Assembly: GCA_010093515.1 (NCBI GenBank)
Contig: MU001683.1
Location: forward strand, 636,751 to 700,750
Length of the DNA stretch: 64,000 nt
Origin: Lineolata rhizophorae
Taxonomy: Eukaryota > Ascomycota > Dothideomycetes > Lineolatales > Lineolataceae
Reading direction: 5' to 3'
A model generated the notes under the pieces. That model saw only the letters and a list, made by a program, of their open reading frames with translations. It was not told the DNA's origin and searched no databases. The position numbers and the translations under genes are program-made. Of the stretch, positions 56,289 through 64,000 are shown in pieces. Every line of letters begins with the position of its first letter. Position 1 is the stretch's first letter.

Positions 56289-56861
56289 CCTTTCGCTGAA
56301 GACTTGTGGATTTATGGATGTTGAGGTTGAATCTCCAGGCTCTTATGACATATTTCCGTCTCGCTGATTGTCCCAAGCTCAAGATTCCTTAGTGACTTTC
56401 ATGGGAAGGGGGAGGTAAATGACGCGTAGAGCGTGCACGCACGTGTCGCTAGCTGCGGCTACCAAAGAAGCAGAAGTGCAGCGCGAGAGATGCGCCGATA
56501 TAATCCCGTGATCGAATCACGTGATTTCTCTATGGCGTTCCGTGGCTTGGCGATTCACGCAAGCCAGAGGTCCAGCCTCGACCCTGGAATTGTCATATTG
56601 TGGACATTGCATGGCCATCACAATAGAGCTTAAAGATGTATCAGATTTCACAAATTTTTGCTTGGACTTTGAAGTAAGAATTGGTTCAAGGTTGCATTAT
56701 GATTGTGGATAGGACGAGGCTGGGCCTACGGCCCTTCTCGTAGGGCAGAGGGTAAGTTTGCCGTGCGTAGCCGAATAGACTGCGCCAGCAGAACTGGCAG
56801 GGTCGTATAGATCCCTTTTAGTTTGCTCTACGTCCTGTAGATTAGTCCATATCCTATCGCA
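56289..56861. other. intergenic region
   Basis: 570 bp between the TMEM170-family start and the LYS9 stop. A small hairpin CCTACG...CGTAGG lies at about 56724-56743. No gene. Confidence 0.6.
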
Positions 56862-59425
56862 CTATGCGATAACCTTCTCCTTGCACTCGATCCTGAAATC
56901 TCTGTTAATACGTGGAGTTCGAAGAGACTAGAATAAGGATAGCTTACCCGTACTTCTCCTTCAACTCCTTCATTAATGGATCGTTGATCTTGGAGTTCAT
57001 TGGCGCGAGAATACCCTTGTCGGAGATCGTGCCATCAAGGACTTGTTTGACGGCTATGACCCAGGACGTTAGTAAACCCTCTTTTCAGAAGTGAGAGACG
57101 CTGTCTGAGACTCGGAGTGGTCAATGGTGAAACTTCCGGTGGCAATGTATCTTCGCTACTTGAGAATCATTGTAGCCCCGGGAGGAATTTCACAAAGCGG
57201 GGAGACTTACCGACACCACACGGTATGCCGACTAATTTCGCCATTGCCGAGTAGCCTCCGGATCCAGTTGGGGCACCGTACTCGCAGAGAGTAGAAGTTC
57301 TGGTCTCCCTACTACCGTCCTTGTTCTCGATCTCGAACTTGTGTTGAAGCATCTTAAAACCCGGGTGTTAGCATTACTCATCTTAGAACATATTGGGTGC
57401 CGAGACAAAGCTTACCACTAAGTCACGCTCACCCTTCTCGAACTGCATCTTTTCCTCAAGAGTGGCGCACAAAGTATCCAGCGGATTTCCTTTCGGGGTA
57501 ATCTTTGAGTCGGAGAAGATACCAACTAGGCCGTGGTGTCAGCAGGGCTCTTCTAAGAAAGTTTGGGGAGCTGGGATGATGTATCTAGTTTTGGTGCATG
57601 TTCAAGTTCCCTCGCGGATTTACACCACTGACAGTCCGTAACTCCACCTGAAAGAGACCGGAAGGTGACTATGAAGGTGCATAGGGTTGCTTACGCCACT
57701 TGAGACCTGCCACCACTCGATTCTTCTCATCATTATCCTTGAAGGTCGTTTTGGATGAAATTGCCCATAGGAGATCGTTCTCGCTTGATGAAGTCGAACC
57801 AAGGATCTTCTGAGTGGCCTCTTTCCAGGTGATTGACTCTTTCAGGAAGCTCTGGTCCTTGTCACTGAGAAAGCCAATATCGACCAAAACCTTGACGAAT
57901 TCTGGGAATCCTTGATATCTGAGGGTCTGAAACCCTGCGGTATTAGCATTGCATAGACTGGAAGGGGAAGATGAATGATGCCTTACACCACGGATGATAG
58001 TCTCGGCTTCTGGGATATTATAGCGTTCCTTGTATGGGGTTGAATCACGGTTGGGATATGCGACGAAAGCGAAGCCTAGACGCACGTAAGGATGAGGTAC
58101 CAGTATACCATATACTATTGGGAGAGATGCCTCGGGCCAACTTACCTGGGTAGATGTGGTAAGGCTTGGCAGTAGCCATCAAGTCTTCGACCAGTAGTGT
58201 TAGCGTAACTCTAATTAAGAGGATTTGGAGCAAAGATATCATACAAAAGCCCAGGCTAGGCAGGTTCTGGGCCCCGGACAACCTAAAGTAGGAATTGGAA
58301 AATCCGTACGGCCCAAAACGGGAAGTGATAGGGAGCGCAGAGTTGCTTACCGTGACCAGCAACGTTGACAATCTTCCCTCCTTGGTAGAAGCTTGCAGAA
58401 TTTCTGAGAGCGAGCAAAACTCCACGGGATCTTTAGTCCTGTAGCGTTAGCCTTACTCCTTCACGAATAATTTGGGTGTTAAGGCAGTCTCTTGAATTCA
58501 TGTCCATGTAGAAGCGCCCAGCTGTACTCAGACAACCCCAAAGAGAACATTATACGCCTAAGAGAGCCTAGAAGAGGAAATAAAAAGGTCGGCTGGTTAC
58601 TTACGACCAAGAGAACCTTCAACCCCGCGGCATTAGCATTACTCTTTAAGAAAGATTGGGTGTCAAGACGGGCTAGAAAGGCGAATATGACGGCATGCAG
58701 ATTTGCTTACTTGTAGCCCAATGGGTTTCCGGAGTCTGAGAATTAGCTTTAGTCGTCATATATATCATCTATATGCTTACCTTCTGGAGCTGGGAGACCT
58801 CCACAGTATGACAAGAATGATATGATTTTTCCTCCCGCCTTATGCACACTTTCGATCGTAGAAATTGCGTACAGATGATCGATTCCAGGGTCGAGCTGAC
58901 AATTAGTACCTTAAATTCCAAGAGGTACAAACGATATTTCCAACTTACACCAATCTCATTCATCACAGTGATGCCCGCGTCCTTTGCCTGTTGTTCGAGC
59001 TCGAGCATGGCTGGCGAAACATAACTCGTGGTTACAACATTCTTCTTGTTTCGAATCGCGGACTTGATGACGGTAGCGTGGAAAGTGTATGGGATTAAGC
59101 TGATGACAAGATCGTGCTGTGCTACTGCAGCGTCGAGCGCATTGTCGTCGGTGGCATCGAGGGAAATTGGTCGTGCGAGCTTGACGCCTTCTGAGAGCTT
59201 CTTTGCGTTCTCGAGAGTTCTGCAGGCTAGAGGATGTTAGTGAAGACTGTAAAAGCCATATCGCGCAAGCGACTCACCAACGGTGACCTCGATGCCAGCG
59301 TCGCTCAAAAGATCCAGCGTAGGCCTCGTAACGAAGCCAGAGCCGCTGAAATGCTTTCAGTATGTGGGTCACCTTTCCAATGGTCGACTTGACACTTACA
59401 GCATCAAAACACGCTGGGGAGCCAT
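56862..59425 (-). CDS. lys9: saccharopine dehydrogenase (NADP+, L-glutamate-forming; saccharopine reductase), 14 exons
   Basis: Penultimate enzyme of the fungal alpha-aminoadipate lysine pathway; converts aminoadipate semialdehyde and glutamate to saccharopine, cytosolic. Coding-order exons: 59425-59400, 59345-59278, 59226-58949, 58895-58781, 58735-58711, 58616-58605, 58430-58351, 58184-58146, 58075-57987, 57926-57695, 57525-57416, 57352-57211, 57053-56948, 56892-56862; they join in frame to 450 aa, the normal length. The N-terminal Rossmann motif is LMLGSGFVTRPT; other family segments are [64 protein letters not shown] and the C-terminus KEKYGIECKEKVIA. Exons of 12 and 25 nt occur. Thirteen introns is exceptional here, and at least six share a 3' sequence module (see findings). 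Without the last intron the frame would stop at 56944, losing the conserved tail. Confidence 0.94.
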
Positions 59426-59738
59426 GTTTGTTGGCGTATAGCAGATGTGGTGAGGAGGATCGTCGTCTGCAATTTCTACCATGCAACTGTGCGCATCTTC
59501 CACGTCGTGTCGGCCAAGGCAATGCAGACGTTGAGGTTGGCCGCTGCAAAATTGCAGGGAAATTCCGCCTCCGGTTTAGCCGATCTCCTCTTCGGGAGCT
59601 CCTCTTGCCTGGAGCGGCCGTGGGGGCGGGCTGCGGATGGCGGGGTAACCTCCTCCGGGCGCGGCGAAACGCCCTGCGTGCAGAAAGAACCATCAGGGAT
59701 CTCTCTAAGGCGAGCATCCCACGGCATCCCTTGTCAGC
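59426..59738. promoter_or_regulatory. 313-bp divergent promoter of lys9 and the HET gene
   Basis: Only 313 bp separate the two start codons, so both promoters overlap. I saw no TGACTCA (Gcn4/CPC1-type) site in it. Confidence 0.6.
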
Positions 59739-61712
59739 ATGGCGACCGTCTCGTCCAATGAGTTTGGGGTCCAAGATATACCGCAACACAACAAATCCTT
59801 CTACGACGACGATCTTCGCAATACCCCTCCCAAGACAATTCGACTCCTCGGCATCCACCCAGGGCTCTTTGCCGACCGACTCGTCTGCTGTCTTCAAACC
59901 GTATCCTCCCTGTTGAAGGATCACCAACAGACTTACCATGCTCTCTCATACTCGTGGACCGACCAGCCGGGCTGGAAAAACATCAGTCTAAATGGAAAGT
60001 CCGATTTCAGGATCGGCAAAAGTCTCTTTAGCGCCCTGCGTCGACTTCGTCTCCGTAATGACTTGCGATGGGTTTGGACGGACCAGATTTGTATTAACCA
60101 GGCTAATCTCGAGGAGAAGGACGAACAAGTTTCTATGATGGGGGACATCTATCGCCAGGCTGACTTGGTTTGCGTATGGCTGGGACCATGTGGCCATACT
60201 AATCGAGAAGCCGGTGAGGAAGAGGCAGAAGACTGTCTTGCTCACGTCGTCCATAAAGATGGTACGGTCGATTTTGGCCGCAGGGGATTGGAAGTCGTGC
60301 AATTATGCGAGGCCCGAGTTGAGGATAAGTCGCAGTGGTGGTGGCGGATGTGGGTCGTGCAGGAGATCGTGCTGGCCAAGGAAATAAAAGTCCTTGTCGG
60401 CGCGCACGAATTCCCTTCGCTGACAACCGCCGTGAAAGCCCTAGGGAAGTCCTGGATCGACAAAGAGCCGGGTCACGTTGCCCGGGGAATCACGAGGCGT
60501 CAATGGCAACAAATGCCGAGTAGACGGGCTCGAAACGATGCGTACATACGACTTCTATCTCTTCACACCACCAAGGGCGCCGTTTTAAGGGGGGTAGGGA
60601 ACGTGTATGACCTACTACACCTGACAGCGGCGCAACATGCTGGCTTAGCCAAAGATAAAATCTATGCCCTGCTGGCATTGGTGGATAAGAAACGGTGCAG
60701 CTTCGATATCGAGGTGCAGTATAAGAGACCTGACGAGGAGGTCTATATGGATGTCACTGAGTATCTTTTGAACGAGAAAAGGAGCCTAGATCCGTTGTAC
60801 GAACATTGGCCAAGGCGAAGGTCGCCCTCATGGGCATTGGACTTTAGTACCGGGCTGCGGAAAGCCGAGTGCTTGGTTTTGCACGTGCGACCAAAGTTGC
60901 CGTCGTGCCACAATCAAGCGTCACATCCTAATGAGGAGCCCAAATGTCGTGCCAGCAGGGACGGAAGCAACCCGGTTTTCCGTCGAGAGGGTGGATGTCT
61001 ACTCGTGCGTGGTTTTCGATTCGCAATCGTAGTCAGCACTGTTCAATGGGATACATCCAGCCTTATCGTTAAGGACAACAGCGAGATAGAAATGGTCAGC
61101 GTCGGGGATATCCGCGATGGCAAAATCGAGGTTATGTCGCATGCGGATGAAGAAGTTGATCCGTCGGATAAGTTGGGGACATTAACGCTACGCTGGCTAG
61201 AAGACTTCTATTGGAAGAAAAAAGAGCAATGTCACCCGGGGCTAGCCTCCTCCGACCAGAGGGGATCGCAGAAAGCTTGGTTGTCTTCCATCGACCAGAC
61301 TGAACAATTCGCTCGAACAATCACCGCAGACAAATACCTGCATGACAAGCATGGGAAAGAGATCTCCACTGGGGACTTCTTGCCACATCAGCCTGGCTTC
61401 CAAGATCACAAGCGGTCGTTCGACTTTCGCTCGCAAGCCTACGTCACACTAGCGAATAGAACCTTCTTCGCCACCGACCTTGGCCTATGTGGAATAGCTG
61501 GGAGCACTGAGGTTCAACCGAGAGACATTGTCGTCGTGCTTTCGGGGGCGAGCATGCCCGTCATACTTCGACCGATGCCTTCTGGCGAAAATGATGCTAC
61601 GTCGGGCTTCCAGTTGATAGGAGAGTGTTTCGTCTCTGGAATTATGTACGGTGAGCTTATGGAGGGAGACGGAAGCATTCTGTGGGCAGAAGAGGATTTT
61701 AGACTCGAATAG
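59739..61712 (+). CDS. HET-domain (heterokaryon incompatibility) protein
   Basis: Single-exon gene, 657 aa. The HET domain (Pfam HET) spans about residues 67-215. Its three hallmark blocks are visible: YHALSYSWTDQ, LRWVWTDQICINQANLEEKDEQV and MGDIYRQADLVCVWLG, followed by WWWRMWVVQEI. The central region has DLLHLTAAQHAGLAKDKIYALLAL, the usual post-HET segment that ends in KIYALLGL. The C-terminal 300 residues are poorly conserved, ending with the RDIVVVLSGASMPVILRP and GECFVSGIMYGELMEG strands typical of such proteins. HET proteins mediate regulated cell death after non-self fusion, but most members of this large family have no tested role. It looks intact. Confidence 0.9.
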   Translation: MATVSSNEFGVQDIPQHNKSFYDDDLRNTPPKTIRLLGIHPGLFADRLVCCLQTVSSLLKDHQQTYHALSYSWTDQPGWKNISLNGKSDFRIGKSLFSALRRLRLRNDLRWVWTDQICINQANLEEKDEQVSMMGDIYRQADLVCVWLGPCGHTNREAGEEEAEDCLAHVVHKDGTVDFGRRGLEVVQLCEARVEDKSQWWWRMWVVQEIVLAKEIKVLVGAHEFPSLTTAVKALGKSWIDKEPGHVARGITRRQWQQMPSRRARNDAYIRLLSLHTTKGAVLRGVGNVYDLLHLTAAQHAGLAKDKIYALLALVDKKRCSFDIEVQYKRPDEEVYMDVTEYLLNEKRSLDPLYEHWPRRRSPSWALDFSTGLRKAECLVLHVRPKLPSCHNQASHPNEEPKCRASRDGSNPVFRREGGCLLVRGFRFAIVVSTVQWDTSSLIVKDNSEIEMVSVGDIRDGKIEVMSHADEEVDPSDKLGTLTLRWLEDFYWKKKEQCHPGLASSDQRGSQKAWLSSIDQTEQFARTITADKYLHDKHGKEISTGDFLPHQPGFQDHKRSFDFRSQAYVTLANRTFFATDLGLCGIAGSTEVQPRDIVVVLSGASMPVILRPMPSGENDATSGFQLIGECFVSGIMYGELMEGDGSILWAEEDFRLE

Positions 61713-62228
61713 CTTTTGAATGTAAGCCGTTAATATAGTGAACAGGCCTATATTGAATCTTTTATATCCTCTTCTCTTCCATTCCCAACAACATTATCTG
61801 GGCCCGCTCTGCCAGTCTCCCATAAGCTCGAATTTGACGGCAGGTTCCAACTTTTCATACGCAGGCCCGCCATAATAAAGCCTAGGTAATATACCTATTA
61901 CGATTTCTAAAGGGGAACGATTTCAGGGAACTCTAGATTTAGGTTAGAAGTAGCAGCGCTTAGGTTAAGGCAGCTCCAAGTTCGGACGTAGGTATCCCTT
62001 CAACTTGCGTTTTCGAGCAGACGCGGGCCCCAGAAATTGGCCAATGAGGGGCGAGCTTGCATCCGAGCCGAGGTCCACGGGTTCGAGCTCCATCTCTGCG
62101 AGTCTCTCCATCGTCAACGCGAGTCCACCCTCACCCAAGTAGCACAACCTTCCAATCTTACGACCATCTACTTTGCGAGTGCCATTTCGCAAACGCGGGA
62201 ACGGGTGCGCGTGCGAATCTCGCCCAAC
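61713..62228. other. intergenic region
   Basis: 516 bp between the HET gene and the next gene. Contains the palindrome-like TAGGTAATATACCTA at 61882-61896. No gene seen. Confidence 0.6.
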
Positions 62229-64000
62229 ATGCCGGCCGACCGGCTCCTCGGCACCCTCCTCCGCTCGCTACAGACCTACTCCGACCAGCAAGACACACCA
62301 CGGTACGTCCTCCAACTCCCCAACGCGCTCGTGTTCTCCGCGCACCTTCTCCTTCCTTCCCTCGCTTTAATCAAACCTTCCTTACTAACATTCGCCACAG
62401 CCTCCTCTCCACCGCCTCCACACTCCTCACCACCCTCACCAATCCCCTCAACATCACCCTCCTAACGACCCAACTCCTCCTCTCCCCCTCCCTCTTCCCG
62501 CCCTCCTCCTCCTCCCTCGCCGCCAGCCTCCGTCTCCTCGCCGCTTTCCACACCGCCGCCCGCACCGTCCAGCGCCACGAGCGCCACCTCGCCGCGCAGC
62601 GCCGCCTTCTCCGGCACCAGCGGCACCACCACCACAGCAGCGGCGCTGGCGCCGGCGGGCCGCGCGGAGCAGGCCGCGCCGGGTACGAGGGCCCGGGCCC
62701 GCGGGGCGCGGCGCCGGTGCCGGGGCTGGAAGAATGGGTACGCGCCGTGGTGAGGGGCGCTGAGACGGACAGGGCGGAGCGCTGGAAGCATGTGCTCGTG
62801 CTCGGGGGCTTGCTGGTTGGGTTTGAGAGCGGAGTGCGGGAGGAAGGGGAGCTGGAAGAGCTGGAGGAGGAAGGCATCGGTTTGTTGGGCGCGGGGCTGA
62901 GGAGTAGGTTGGGGGAGGCGTTGGTGAGGGCGGGGAATTTGGCGTTGAGGGAAGGAGGAGGAGCGGAGTTGGGGGGGATGACGGTGGCGCTAGTTTTGAA
63001 CCATGCGTTCCCGTATTTAGAAGATGGGGAGAGAGAAGCGGTGGAGTATGATGTGAGTTTTGAATTTGCCTTTTCTTTTGCGTTGTTCTCTGAAGGCGGA
63101 GGTGTCATACGTTCCTATATCGAGCAGAATCGTGCTGATTTGGCTGCGCGTAGTTGCTTCTTCCTGTTCTGATCAACGCGACCTTTTTCTCCTCGGAAGG
63201 TCTGCAGTCGGCGTATTTCCTAGGGAGTATGGATCTCGACGTCAAGCAGGTGCCAGGGAAGAAATTCAACTGGCCGAAGTCGTCACAATCCTTCAATCAC
63301 GTCCAGCGTATTCTATCGCAACCGCTGATGGCGTCCTTGGGGCCGCTTTCACGTCTCATGGCCCATGCTGTGGAGAACGTGCGGGACTCGTGGTTGATCC
63401 AGGCTGCTACCGAGGATATTGCGGCGTTTGCGCGCTCCATGTTGACGCAGTGGCGCCAGAACAAGCTCTCGGAGATTGATGTCTCAGAAGAGGCTGTGTT
63501 CTTGCATGGGGAAGCGCTCAAGGAGACGGTGCCTGTTCTGTGGAGACTTCTGCGATCGACTATGTTTGCGATTGTGATCATACTGCGGGCTGTTGTGGGT
63601 AGGCTAATAGGAGATGGTACCCTGGCTGCCGACGGAGGTACATAGTCCATACTCCACCATCGATTTTAAGAGCTGTATGCTGACACCCCCGGCCATCAGT
63701 CTCCCCCCACCTTGTTACCCAAGTCCTCCACACCCTCCGTGGCATCTATTTCATCTCCTCCCGTCTGGGCCCTTCCTCCTTTTCACAATACACCTTCATC
63801 TCCTTTGCCGCCATCGACATCCTTACCCAGTATCCGCAGCAATCCGACGCCTTCATCCACGCCATCGCGCCTTCGTCCCTCGGCTCGATCCCCTCACACC
63901 CGCTCGACCGCACCCTCGACCTCTTCTTCCTCAACACCGTCGAGCACTTCACCTTGGCCCTCTCCCCGCAAGCCACCGACACCCTCGTCCTCCCCGCCGC
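62229..64000 (+). CDS. possible peroxin Pex8-like protein, 3' end outside the window
   Basis: Exons 62229-62302, 62401-63052, 63154-63598 and 63700 to the window edge code for at least 490 residues; introns are 98, 101 and 101 nt. The start MPADRLLGTLLRSLQTY continues across intron 1 into LLSTASTLLTTLTNPLNITLLT. A variable His/Gly/Ala-rich insert lies near residues 90-130. Later parts are helical: WKHVLVLGGLLVGFES, GLQSAYFLGSMDLDVKQV, SQPLMASLGPLSRLMAHAVEN and HLVTQVLHTLRGIYFISSRLG. This resembles the fungal proteins annotated as peroxin 8-like, an intraperoxisomal import factor, but I rely on general resemblance. The C-terminal peroxisomal signal (SKL-type) that would settle it is off the window. 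It could instead be an unrelated helical-repeat protein. Confidence 0.55.

Overview
This 64-kb window is nuclear DNA from a filamentous ascomycete (Pezizomycotina, probably Sordariomycetes-like). The evidence is short GT-AG introns with CTRAY branch sites, GC-rich coding DNA, CT-rich leaders, a HET-domain gene, a COP9 signalosome subunit, and an arginine carbamoyl-phosphate synthase gene carrying the fungal arginine attenuator uORF. The class is an inference from gene content; no rRNA or other marker gene is present. Exon-intron models were built by hand from reading frame, splice signals and family conservation. All of the models keep frame from start to stop, except the last gene, which runs off the window.

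Layout. 1-340: tail of a pogo/Fot1-type DNA transposon. 780-3608 (+): epoxide hydrolase in nine exons. 6432-7855 (+): zinc polyol dehydrogenase. 8578-10105 (+): CSN6. 11143-12489 (+): MDR enoyl/quinone reductase with a 7-nt exon. 12.5-14.9 kb: AT-richer, gene-poor. 18447-20195 (+): DUF3445/HDOD haem protein. 20988-23472 (-): GH3 beta-glucosidase. 26103-28041 (+): attenuator uORF plus arginine CPS small subunit. 29265-31388 (+): acinus-like SAP protein. 32237-33441 (-): Mediator Med20. 34164-35748 (-): pyruvate dehydrogenase E1 alpha. 36309-37364 (-): BTB protein. 39531-42538 (+): large Ser/Thr kinase. 43853-45799 (+): tRNA t6A dehydratase. 48068-49191 (-): L-type lectin. 49921-50284 (+): Tim13, with a GC-AG intron. 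51493-52998 (-): NC2 alpha. 55581-56288 (-): TMEM170-family protein. 56862-59425 (-): saccharopine reductase LYS9 in 14 exons. 59739-61712 (+): HET protein. 62229-64000 (+): possible peroxin Pex8, incomplete.

Most genes are unlinked housekeeping functions: amino-acid synthesis (arginine, lysine), mitochondrial metabolism and import (PDH, Tim13, CPS), transcription (Med20, NC2 alpha), and RNA or protein quality control (acinus, CSN6, ct6A). The left end (epoxide hydrolase, polyol dehydrogenase, MDR reductase, transposon tail) is more accessory, but I see no backbone enzyme that would make it a secondary-metabolite cluster.

The most unusual signal is in LYS9. It has 13 introns, including ones that isolate exons of 12 and 25 nt, and at least six introns share a recognisable sequence module at their 3' ends. 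They look like a family of related, introner-like introns inside one gene. Other points of note are the attenuator peptide split by two introns, a 7-nt exon in the MDR gene, a GC-AG intron in tim13, a frame-preserving intron in the GH3 gene, a roughly 45-bp minisatellite next to a structured RNA candidate at 46.6-47.6 kb, and several homopolymer runs of 17-22 nt inside introns and leaders.
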